From a candidate division KSB1 bacterium (GTDB taxonomy: Bacteria > Zhuqueibacterota > JdFR-76 > DREG01): a stretch of DNA of 40,105 nucleotides. The stretch is taken from assembly GCA_022566355.1 (NCBI GenBank), contig JADFJB010000026.1, forward strand, positions 1 through 40,105. The letters run 5' to 3'. A program made the position numbers and the translations under genes. Each line of letters starts with the position of its first letter. Positions within the stretch are counted from its first letter, which is position 1. The notes under the pieces are model-generated. The model searched no databases, had not been told where the DNA came from, and saw only the letters and a list, made by a program, of their open reading frames with translations. Below, piece by piece: positions 9,318 through 16,742 of this stretch.

Positions 9318-9953
9318 TCACACTCCTTTCCGCATTGTTTTTGCAGCTGCTTGTACAGCTTCAAACAATTTAGGATACGTTCCACATCGACAGGTATTAC
9401 CGGAAAGTCCTTGTTTAATTTGGTCCAGAGTAGGATTTAAATTATTTTGCAACAAGGTCGTTGCAGCCATAACAAATCCGGGAGTACAAAAACCACACAT
9501 AAGTGCATCCTTTTCTATAAAAGCCTGTTGCACGACTGTCAACTGATCTCCTTTTGCCAACCCTTCAATGGTCACGATCTTTTTTCCGCGCAAGTCAAGG
9601 GCAAGCGACATGCATGAAAGCACAAGTTCACCATCGACATGGACAGTACAAGCGCCGCATTGTCCGCGGTCGCAGACTTCTTTGCTGCCGGTAAGTTCCA
9701 GTTTTTCCCGCAACGCACATAGCAGAGTTGTCCTGGGCTCGACAGTAACGCTTTGGTTTTTGCCATTGATATTTAGTTGAATGGTTTGCGAACCAGCAAT
9801 AATTTCCGCATCCGGGTTAAAGATGGCTGCGGCCGCTTCTTTGGTGAGCAGACCGCCACTGGTAATTGCGGCAGTTGTTGCAATTCCCCCACCCACTCCT
9901 TTGAGAAATTTCCTTCGGGAAACTTTTCCGTTGGTTTTGCTCTCTTCGGGCAT
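9318..9953 (-). CDS. Mo-hydroxylase [2Fe-2S] subunit with Tat signal (PaoA/YagT type)
   Basis: A 211-residue small subunit starting at ATG 9953 behind AAAGGAGC. A twin-arginine signal SRRKFLKG at residues 12-19 (R13, R14) and a hydrophobic stretch ending in EAAAA send the folded complex to the periplasm. The plant-type ferredoxin cluster is held by C94, C99, C102 and C114, and the second [2Fe-2S] cluster by C153, C156, C188 and C190 (CGFCTPG and CRCG). All eight ligands are present. It is the first gene of the set and the only subunit with a signal, as in E. coli PaoABC. Export implies a periplasmic electron acceptor, which makes the downstream multihaem cytochrome an attractive partner. Confidence 0.94.
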   Translation of the reverse strand: MPEESKTNGKVSRRKFLKGVGGGIATTAAITSGGLLTKEAAAAIFNPDAEIIAGSQTIQLNINGKNQSVTVEPRTTLLCALREKLELTGSKEVCDRGQCGACTVHVDGELVLSCMSLALDLRGKKIVTIEGLAKGDQLTVVQQAFIEKDALMCGFCTPGFVMAATTLLQNNLNPTLDQIKQGLSGNTCRCGTYPKLFEAVQAAAKTMRKGV

Positions 9954-10197
9954 GGCAATGCTCCTTTAATTGGTTTGATAAGATTTGGTTGGTATGATGA
10001 ATTCTACGAAATTTTTAAGGGATAAGCAAGAGAATTATTGAGGGTTTTTTATTTTTAAATTATGATTAAGAATTTACCAACTGGTTTCAGTAAATATGAA
10101 TTAAATCCTTTCGGTTTTTGACCACATTTAATTTTTGTGTTCTGATGCGCTAAAGCTACGGTTCACATAACTTGTATTAACTGTTTTAATTTCAATG
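9954..10197. other. Upstream region of the Mo-hydroxylase operon
   Basis: There is no coding frame of note. The stretch must hold the promoter for the minus-strand oxidoreductase genes, and it is AT-rich at 10010-10090. I see no operator or riboswitch I can support. Confidence 0.4.
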
Positions 10198-10341
10198 CTA
10201 GGGTCTAATCTTCTGTTTTCCCGACAATTCTCTCTGTCTCTTTCGTAACGATTCTGTTTGGTTTTTCCAAAAGGTTAATTCCTCTTTTGGTGTTAAACCC
10301 GCAATTTTCTTTTTGATTTTTTCAGCAGCTTTGTTTTTCAT
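10198..10341 (-). CDS. Possible 47-residue basic protein next to VapB
   Basis: A short frame from ATG 10341 to TAG 10198 encodes a highly charged helical peptide beginning MKNKAAEKIKKKIAGLTPKE and containing EELTFWKNQTESLRKR. It starts 54 bp after the VapB-like stop on the same strand, where a VapC toxin would normally be, but it is far too short and has no PIN-domain acidic residues. The regular amphipathic pattern suggests a real peptide, yet coding status is unproven. Confidence 0.4.
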   Translation of the reverse strand: MKNKAAEKIKKKIAGLTPKEELTFWKNQTESLRKRQRELSGKQKIRP

Positions 10342-10395
10342 TTCTACACAATCGTACTCTTTTACTCATACTTGATTACCTCCAGAGATGAAATT

Positions 10396-10623
10396 TCACT
10401 GTACCTGCCTCTGCTTTTTATAAACATAATCTGGATCATAATCTACTTTCCCAAATAAATTCAATATCTGCATTTGTTTTTTGCGTTGAATGCACTCTTG
10501 AAGCGCTTTGGTCACGACTGCCTTTTTGGTCTTGTGTTTTCCAATCAACTGAGCTTTTTCAATTAGTTTATCATCTATGGCAAGGTTATCGGCATTATAT
10601 TTTTCTTTTAAGAAATTGCACAT
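10396..10623 (-). CDS. VapB-family antitoxin without a toxin
   Basis: A protein of about 75 residues with the VapB-like core NLAIDDKLIEKAQLIGKHKT, then KKAVVTKALQECIQRKKQ (ribbon-helix-helix DNA-binding half) and a tail LFGKVDYDPDYVYKKQR that would wrap the VapC toxin. Homologues usually begin just before N-L-A-I-D-D; here the nearest such ATG (10595) is one base out of frame, while the in-frame ATG at 10623 adds about 17 atypical residues and lacks a ribosome site. A one-base loss after the original start is plausible. No PIN-domain gene follows, so the antitoxin appears orphaned. Confidence 0.65.
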   Translation of the reverse strand: MCNFLKEKYNADNLAIDDKLIEKAQLIGKHKTKKAVVTKALQECIQRKKQMQILNLFGKVDYDPDYVYKKQRQVQ

Positions 10624-10657
10624 TTTAATGTGTAATATCAAGAAATAAATATTATGC

Positions 10658-11015
10658 TTATCGCAGTTCTTTGAGAAGATTTACGATAGCGGCTTCCACC
10701 TGTACATCTGTGCCATTACAATAGCGGATATCCATTGGCACGCTAATGTCCGGTTCTACACCACCCCCCCCTCCAACCTTACACCATCGATTCTTGAATC
10801 CATTACTGCCAGAAAGAGTCGACCGCCGCTTTGCAGATCCAATAGCTGGCTTTCAATTTCGGAAACTTAGCATTGAAATGTGGCATCGTAAAAATTGTTT
10901 TCAACAATTGACAAATCTCATCAAAAACATCCTGATAACCAGGTTCCCTATCGGTTGAATCATTGAATGAAGCGGCAATACCCGTAAAAAAGATAATACC
11001 CAAAACTAAAATCAA
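10658..11015 (-). pseudogene. Remnant of a secreted S41-family peptidase
   Basis: Pieces of one gene survive. The 5' piece has a hydrophobic leader (VLGIIFFTGIAASF) and VFDEICQLLKTIF...HFNAKF, resembling the N-terminal helix of C-terminal-processing-type peptidases. Directly after it, in another frame, comes a typical S41 end: SGGRLFLAVMDSRIDGVRLE, then VEPDISVPMDIRYCNGTDV and VEAAIVNLLKELR before the stop at 10658. The whole catalytic centre is deleted. A second shift lies in the G8 run (plus-strand C8 near 10763-10771); one more G would join the last two pieces. No ATG remains at the 5' end. Function is lost. Confidence 0.65.
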
Positions 11016-11366
11016 TTCTTATTCAAGAAGAAGTATATCATTCTACGTTTTGATCTTGAAGTCATACCCTTTTTCTTTTTCTGATTGTTCTATAAAGTTT
11101 TGAAGTCCTCATTCATTCGAGTAATTTTTAACCTACATAGTTCATATCGTTTTAACCGGAAAACACACAGTTTTACCATATTTGTAAAAATTAAAAAACC
11201 TTTGCTTTCTTGCAAACTCTGCGTTTCATTTTCATTATAAATAAACTAAATTTATTTTAAAAGGATAAACTCCCTTCGGCAATAAATGGATCAAAAACAT
11301 TGCAAAAATAGTCCCTGCCGGTTAAATTAATCAAATTCAAATTAATTAAATAAAACAACTTGAACG
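11016..11366. other. AT-rich intergenic region
   Basis: No coding frame, hairpin terminator or repeat was recognised. It lies between the minus-strand S41 remnant and the plus-strand acyltransferase, so it should contain the latter's promoter. Confidence 0.4.
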
Positions 11367-11891
11367 ATGAGAATTTTATTTAAATACATCAGGATATTAT
11401 TTTCTTTGGTGTTGTGGACGCAAATTATTCGTGCGATTAGAATTTTTCTGCATAGCAATGTTTATGGTATCATGCAGCTGGGTGCCATTGGAAAAGGCAC
11501 CTCTATTCTACCATCTGCACATTTAGCCTATTCCCACAATATTTTCCTGGGAAACAATGTGATCATCAACCGATCTGTGTATGTCTGGGCGGGAGAGACT
11601 TCCAAAATTGTCATTGGCGATGACTCGGCGCTTGCACCGGAAGCATTTGTCAGTTCAAGAAGTTATGGTATAAAAAAAGGAGAATTAATCTGGACCCAAC
11701 CGCCTATTGAAAAGGATGTAGTCATCGGTAAAAACGTCTGGGTGGGCACGAAAGCAGTTATCTTACCTGGTGTTCATATTGGAGATGGAGCCATTATAGC
11801 AGCCGGAGCAATTGTTACAAAAGATGTGGAAGCGAATACAATTGTTGCGGGAGTGCCGGCAAAGAAAATCAAAGAAAGAACTTACGAATAG
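11367..11891 (+). CDS. Left-handed beta-helix (hexapeptide) O-acyltransferase
   Basis: A 174-residue protein. The N-terminal 30 residues are hydrophobic and basic, likely lying on the inner membrane. From about residue 38 onward imperfect hexapeptide repeats ([33 protein letters not shown]) build a left-handed helix that binds acyl-CoA at trimer interfaces. The ending [19 protein letters not shown] is classic for WcaF/NodL/maltose-acetyltransferase relatives. The acceptor is probably a sugar of an exopolysaccharide or lipopolysaccharide, but the substrate is not readable. The next plus-strand gene may also act on carbohydrate. Confidence 0.88.
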   Translation: MRILFKYIRILFSLVLWTQIIRAIRIFLHSNVYGIMQLGAIGKGTSILPSAHLAYSHNIFLGNNVIINRSVYVWAGETSKIVIGDDSALAPEAFVSSRSYGIKKGELIWTQPPIEKDVVIGKNVWVGTKAVILPGVHIGDGAIIAAGAIVTKDVEANTIVAGVPAKKIKERTYE

Positions 11892-11958
11892 GTAAATCTA
11901 TCCTGTTGAAATTTATAAGTGTTCGAAATAACCCATGAACAAATTACAAAACTCAAAT

Positions 11959-12044
11959 AACTAATCTAGATGTTCATTTTTAGACAGGATAAACAGGATT
12001 ATCAGGATAAAAATCCAGTATATCTTGTTAATCCTGTCAAAAAA
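11959..12044. repeat. Dispersed repeat, copy 2
   Basis: Same unit as at 5743-5812, with a longer left flank (AACTAATCTAGATGTT) that it shares with copy 3. The ends GACAGGAT and ATCCTGTC are inverted copies. It stands between the acyltransferase and the next gene. Confidence 0.9.
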
Positions 12045-12126
12045 GACAACCTGGCTTTTATCGGAATAATTAAGATTTTATTTGAGAGTTGATACTTGTA
12101 ACTTGGAATTTCAAGCTTCTTCCCAA

Positions 12127-13434
12127 ATGAACCAACAATCCGACTTTAAGAAATCAATTAGCCTTCGTAAGTTTCCTTACCCATACAGAGCCGGCTTCAC
12201 CATCTGCAGCGATATCGATGGGACGACTTTCGAAGATTTTGTTACCATTCACTCTTTCCTAAATTCAAAGGAGAATACGCCTCTTGGTCGGGGACTGGGA
12301 TTAGAACTGGCCGATTCATTTTGGTTTTATTCAAATCGCAACACGAAAGATCATGCCTTTTGTTATTTTGAGGAGGATAACAAAACGCCATCCAAATATG
12401 CACCTGCTATCCGGGAGCTTATCAAAACAGGATATATAGACACTTTACATTCCTACGGAAATTTTAGTAAATTTGGCGGATTCTCCAGGCAGCTAGCCGA
12501 ACGTTGCCTGGAAGAATTAGATAAACACAGCTTGAAACTCGAAACCTGGGTGAATCATGGCGATGAGTATAATTCACAAAATATCGGTTCCGCCTCATAC
12601 CAATTAGGAGACAAGCCAGTAGAGTTTATTTCTGCAACTTCCAATTATCATTCAGATATTATGATAGATGCCGGCTTTACTTATTTTTGGGATCAAGAAA
12701 CTTCGTTGACAAAAATCATTGGCCAGGATCGTCCATTTCAAAGTCATGAAGCCTATTTTAATAACCTGTTAACTCCAGGATTTCCGGATCGCTTCAGGAT
12801 GCTGGCAAAGTTTGGATTAAATAGATGGAAAAAGGATAAAATTCCTCTGCTACAAAACAATCAATTGCTAAATCAAATTGATCTGGCTGATGGAAACTCT
12901 CTACTTCATTTCAAGCGATATGGTTCCGGGCGATATGATTGGAGTGACGATTTACCGTTATTATTACATTCGAAGATGCTAACCCGACTGACTGAAAAGG
13001 AAGGATCTTGTATTCTCTATGTTCATTGGGGTGATCGTAAAAACCGAAATGCGCCCCAGCCATTTTCGGCAGCGACTGTTAAAGCGTTTGAATATCTGGC
13101 ATCGTTGTTTTATTCCGGTAAACTCTGGGTTACCACAACTTGTAAACTTCTTAACAATTCTTTTCTGGTGAATGAAATGGATTGGATCGTTAAAAAAAAT
13201 GAGAATGGTTATGAAATCAACATTAACGGCCATAATAACCATTCCTTCAAACAAAAAATAATTCAAAAGAACGATCTCCAGGAATTGACATTTTACACTC
13301 CAAAACCGGAAGCGACGGTTATCCGATTTAATGATAAAATGATACCCACAACTATCAATCCAAAAGATGAGACAGGTCGGCAAAGTATAACGATCCCTTT
13401 GAAGCGATTAGAGTTTCCGACTGATATCATGTGA
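12127..13434 (+). CDS. Putative polysaccharide-deacetylase-like protein
   Basis: A protein of about 435 residues if started at ATG 12127; a TTG at 12082 would add 15 residues, and neither has a convincing ribosome site. It has no signal peptide. Near the N-terminus AGFTICSDIDGTTFED carries paired acidic residues, followed by TLHSYGNF and WVNHGDEYN, which could be metal- or substrate-binding elements of a TIM-barrel like that of NodB-type deacetylases. The C-terminal hundred residues look like a beta-rich accessory domain. The assignment is weak; a glycoside-hydrolase-like barrel is an alternative. Its neighbour is a sugar acyltransferase, which fits a role in surface polysaccharide modification. 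Confidence 0.4.
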   Translation: MNQQSDFKKSISLRKFPYPYRAGFTICSDIDGTTFEDFVTIHSFLNSKENTPLGRGLGLELADSFWFYSNRNTKDHAFCYFEEDNKTPSKYAPAIRELIKTGYIDTLHSYGNFSKFGGFSRQLAERCLEELDKHSLKLETWVNHGDEYNSQNIGSASYQLGDKPVEFISATSNYHSDIMIDAGFTYFWDQETSLTKIIGQDRPFQSHEAYFNNLLTPGFPDRFRMLAKFGLNRWKKDKIPLLQNNQLLNQIDLADGNSLLHFKRYGSGRYDWSDDLPLLLHSKMLTRLTEKEGSCILYVHWGDRKNRNAPQPFSAATVKAFEYLASLFYSGKLWVTTTCKLLNNSFLVNEMDWIVKKNENGYEININGHNNHSFKQKIIQKNDLQELTFYTPKPEATVIRFNDKMIPTTINPKDETGRQSITIPLKRLEFPTDIM

Positions 13435-13628
13435 TTTTAAAAACCTGGTAAGGTAAGATCTAATCTAAACTACAGGTATCTCTAAATGGTTTGACCAGCA
13501 AATTTTGATGAGATTAATTTATATGCTCGGCGATCTCTGCGTTTAGTTTTCTATTCCCCCCGGAACCACAAAGAATTCCTAATCAAATTCCGTCTAAGTA
13601 TATATATAAACATAAAACTGAACTATTT

Positions 13629-14359
13629 TCGAGTAGTATTGACAATTTCCTAAAAATAGATGTGGTGTGTACTGAGCATCATGACGAGATGCACAAGAGA
13701 GGAGGATTAACCAAAGGCTTTTCAATAAACTTAATAAAGAAGTATAAGCATGAATGGGAAACGTTCTTAATCAACGAAAGAACGCGGAAAAAATCCCCTC
13801 TGGAATCAGAATCCGGGATAGAAAAAATTCTATTCAAATTTGAAATCAGCAAAAGACTATATGAAATACAAGCGATTGAAGATTCGGACACCTTTGCAAT
13901 TAAGCGAAATCTTGACTTTTTGCACACTCTCTATCTTCTCGAAGGTAGTTCAACATATTCAAAATCTATACTTGAAGGCTTCGATCAATCTGTTATACTA
14001 TCAGCCATGGGAGATATTAGTAAGACGGCTATGAAAGCACAAGAAATTCATACATACCTTATCCATCTCCCTGGTACAGAAATTGTTGATATTGACAAGC
14101 TGATATAGAAAATTTTAAAATAGCCATTGAAATATTTAAAACAATTGGAGTTTTCTCTTGTGAGTTTAATCGACATCCTTTTATCGTTGAAAAACTTGCC
14201 ACATCATGCGAGCGATTATTTGATGTTATAGCATGGTATAATCAAAGGGCCTTGGCCATGAAATTCATAAAAATGTTAGATAGTACTATTGAGGCTTGTC
14301 TTGTCATTGAAGAAGACGAAGAAGAACCATTTGAAGATGCTCTTATTATAATGAGATAA
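13629..14359 (+). pseudogene. Truncated, frameshifted HNH-endonuclease-like gene
   Basis: The frame beginning near 13629 has the second half of an HNH motif, CTEHHDEMHKRGGLTKGFS, followed by KKYKHEWE, the usual sequence after such motifs. The first half of the HNH domain and the start codon are missing; the upstream bases (13520-13600) look like inserted repeat sequence. The frame stops at 14108, but the overlapping frame continues from DIENFKIAIEIFKTIGVF to LVIEEDEEEPFEDALIIMR at 14359, so a single frame lesion at about 14095-14106 splits the C-terminal part. A GTG at 13662 could still start a 148-residue product. It is probably non-functional and of mobile or defence origin. Confidence 0.6.
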
Positions 14360-14484
14360 GTTTTTTAATCCTTTAGAATTATTAAAAGGAACAACTTGAA
14401 ATATTCATTTAATTTTTGTAATATTAACGCCTTCCTGGGTTCATCACTGTCGGTCGGTATTCTAACAAAATAAAGAGGAACATC

Positions 14485-15393
14485 ATGAAATCAAACAGGG
14501 TTTCTAAAAATATTTTCTTCATGATCGTATGGACACTTTTTAGCGTTTCACAACTTTTTGGCCAAAATGAGCAGGCCCTTAAGGAGTACTTCGAAGGCAA
14601 AATGGTCACCGTAAAATTGGATATGCCCGCTACCCAAAAAGGAATCGACGTTTACCCCCTGCGAAAACCCGTCGTCAATTTTGAAGATTACGGCAATCGA
14701 ATTAAGGAATTTGGCATATCGGTCACTTCGGGGCAGTCCATTATGGTTACCAAGGTGAGGACCAAGGGTAAGCACATTGAATTTCAACTCGGCGGCGGCG
14801 GTTATGGTACATTCTGGGATGAATCGGATAATGTCGATGCGCCTTATGTTGACAAGAGTAAACGGGAAAATCAATTGGATAAGTTAATCAAAAAAGAAAC
14901 GGATTCGGACAAGAAAAAAGAACTCAGAAAAGAACGGGATGAACTCGAGCGCGATAGAGAGAAAGAACAAAGAAGATTGGAACTGACAGCGGAAGATGCG
15001 ACCCAGGCCAAGAAAGCCAGGGTGCGAGAAAAAGCCAGTCAAGCTGGTTCACGCTTTAACGTCAGGTATGATTACAAATTGACCCACGCAGAGAAGACCC
15101 CGGAATCCATTCTGGCAGCATTAGCTCAATATGTAGATTTTTCCAACCAGGGCGCTGTTTCCGCAACTGCAACAGTATCTGCCGCAAGCATGGAAGTGGC
15201 AGAAGAAGTTGTTTTGCACAAAGGCTTATTGTGGGAAGACGTGATGCAGATGTACGGCATGCCCAAGGGTGTATCCGAAAGGATGGAGGGCACACTAAAG
15301 GTCATAACATGCAACTTCGAAGATGATGACAACATTATTAAAATGGATTTTGTCGAGAGCGTGCTCATAAAATATACCGTTACTTCGAAATAA
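14485..15393 (+). CDS. Secreted coiled-coil protein of unknown function
   Basis: A 302-residue protein from ATG 14485 behind AGAGGAAC. Residues 1-27 are a signal peptide ending FGQ. A beta-rich domain follows (EYFEGKMVTVKLDMPATQKG to about residue 125) with a Gly-rich turn GGGGYGTFW, then a highly charged coiled coil (about 128-180) and a C-terminal region (about 245-302) LLWEDVMQMYGMPKGVSERM whose pattern resembles SmpA/OmlA-like folds. No enzyme motif is visible. A periplasmic structural or assembly role is possible but unsupported. The next gene begins 84 bp later on the same strand. Confidence 0.75.
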   Translation: MKSNRVSKNIFFMIVWTLFSVSQLFGQNEQALKEYFEGKMVTVKLDMPATQKGIDVYPLRKPVVNFEDYGNRIKEFGISVTSGQSIMVTKVRTKGKHIEFQLGGGGYGTFWDESDNVDAPYVDKSKRENQLDKLIKKETDSDKKKELRKERDELERDREKEQRRLELTAEDATQAKKARVREKASQAGSRFNVRYDYKLTHAEKTPESILAALAQYVDFSNQGAVSATATVSAASMEVAEEVVLHKGLLWEDVMQMYGMPKGVSERMEGTLKVITCNFEDDDNIIKMDFVESVLIKYTVTSK

Positions 15394-15477
15394 AAAGCAT
15401 CTTAATTTTGTTTGTCTATTTGCAGATCAATCCACAAAACAAGTTCCATAATTAATAACCCAAAAACGGAGGTAATC

Positions 15478-16071
15478 ATGTTTCAAAAATTAGTTCGTCT
15501 TTCACTGGCTTTGTTTGTCCTGTGCAGTATTTTATCATTTACTGCAACTGCACAAGATTCGTATGGCAAGAAGTCGGAAATGAAAGGCTTTAAGGCGGAA
15601 TTCATGACGCAATTCAATGGTGTTGCCGATAAAATTCTGCAGTTAGCAGATGCAATGTCGCAAGAAAATTATACTTGGAGGCCCATGGAGGGTGTGCGTT
15701 GTGTGAGTGAGGTATTTATGCATATCGCTGGTGCGAATGTGTTTATGCCCTCTTTTATTGGTGGCGACATGCCAGAAGGTATGGATATGCAGGCAGCCAT
15801 GAAAATGGAAAAAGAAACCACCAACAAAGATGATGTGAAAAAACATCTCATGAGTTCATTCGACAATGTACGTAAACTTATCAAAAATATGAAAGACGCA
15901 GATCTAGACAAAGAGGTAACAATCGAGATGATGCAAATAACCACAACCTACCGCGGACTTTTGTTAATTTTGTCCGGTCATAATAATGAACATCTTGGCC
16001 AGTCCATTGCTTATGCCAGGATGAATAAGGTTGTTCCACCCTGGTCCCAACCAAGTGATGATATTGATTAA
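15478..16071 (+). CDS. Secreted DinB-family protein
   Basis: A protein of 197 residues. I chose ATG 15478 over upstream in-frame starts because ACGGAGGT lies 5 nt before it and a clean signal peptide follows (MFQKLVRLSLALFVLCSILS, cleavage after TATAQ). The mature part is a four-helix DinB domain with a possible metal triad: H82 in FMHIAG and H168/H172 in GHNNEHLGQ. DinB-family proteins include metal-dependent thiol transferases, but most members have no known reaction. The signal peptide puts it in the periplasm. A strong terminator follows at 16095. Confidence 0.88.
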   Translation: MFQKLVRLSLALFVLCSILSFTATAQDSYGKKSEMKGFKAEFMTQFNGVADKILQLADAMSQENYTWRPMEGVRCVSEVFMHIAGANVFMPSFIGGDMPEGMDMQAAMKMEKETTNKDDVKKHLMSSFDNVRKLIKNMKDADLDKEVTIEMMQITTTYRGLLLILSGHNNEHLGQSIAYARMNKVVPPWSQPSDDID

Positions 16072-16094
16072 GCCGGATTTAATAGTCGAATAGT

Positions 16095-16133
16095 AAAAAG
16101 CGTGATGGCAATAGTCTTCACGCTTTTTTTATT
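16095..16133 (+). terminator. Rho-independent terminator after the DinB gene
   Basis: An 11-bp stem, AAAAAGCGTGA paired with TCACGCTTTTT, spans a 12-nt loop and runs into a T-tract, 24 bp after the DinB-family stop codon. Confidence 0.85.
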
Positions 16134-16149
16134 ATTAACCAAAACCAGT

Positions 16150-16529
16150 ATGGTTACATTCAATTCCATCCAGGAATTTTGCCGGACTTTACCTCATACA
16201 ACTGAAGATGTAAAATGGGGAACTAATTTGGTTTTTAGTGTTGGGAACAAGATGTATGCGGTCTTGGATTTGGATCACCCGGAAGCGAACTCTGTATCCT
16301 TCAAATGTTCTCCATAAGATTACGAAAGATTCATACAACTACCTAATATCATTCCCGCACCTTATGCTGCTCGTTTAATTGGGTGAAGTTAGAAAACCTT
16401 ACTGCCCTCGAAGAAGACTTGATCTATGATCTCCTTAAACAAGCACATGAAATTGTTTTTTCCAAATTATCTAAAAAGCTCCGAACTTCTTTGAATAAAG
16501 AAGATTTGATTAACCTGGATAATTCATAG
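16150..16529 (+). pseudogene. Broken MmcQ/YjbR-family gene
   Basis: From ATG 16150 the frame reads IQEFCRTLPHTTEDVKWG, then NLVFSVGNKMYAVLDLD, the start of an MmcQ/YjbR (double-wing DNA-binding fold) protein. It stops at TAA 16315, where S-P-E-D-Y would be expected, so GAA to TAA is the likely mutation. The same frame continues DYERFIQLPNIIPAPYAARL and then shifts near 16380 to WVKLENLTALEEDLIYDLLK, ending at TAG 16529. One nonsense change and one frameshift make a product of the normal length of about 120 residues impossible. Confidence 0.75.
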
Positions 16530-16562
16530 CGCAGCTTAAGGCTGTAAACTAACAATATACTT

Positions 16563-16649
16563 TAACTAATCTAGATGTTCATTTTTAGACAGGATAAACA
16601 GGATTATCAGGATATAAATCCAGTATATCTTGTTAATCCTGTCAAAAAA
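16563..16649. repeat. Dispersed repeat, copy 3
   Basis: Nearly identical to copy 2 (11959-12044), including the left flank AACTAATCTAGATGTT; the central bases differ only slightly (GGATATAAATCC here, GGATAAAAATCC there). It lies between the YjbR pseudogene and the DUF885 gene. Confidence 0.9.
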
Positions 16650-16742
16650 TGAATAATTCAAATTAAGAGAAAATGAATATTTTTCTTGCTTAAGTCTTTC
16701 CGACTCTGTAAGTTTTTTTAAAACATAAATTATAGGTATATT

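Noticed and set aside
12979-13383. 134-codon minus-strand ORF
   Set aside because: It is a shadow of the plus-strand deacetylase-like gene with no recognisable motif.
16102-16317. 71-codon plus-strand ORF starting at 16102
   Set aside because: Its first 16 codons lie in the terminator hairpin of the preceding gene; the homologous part starts at 16150 and is broken.
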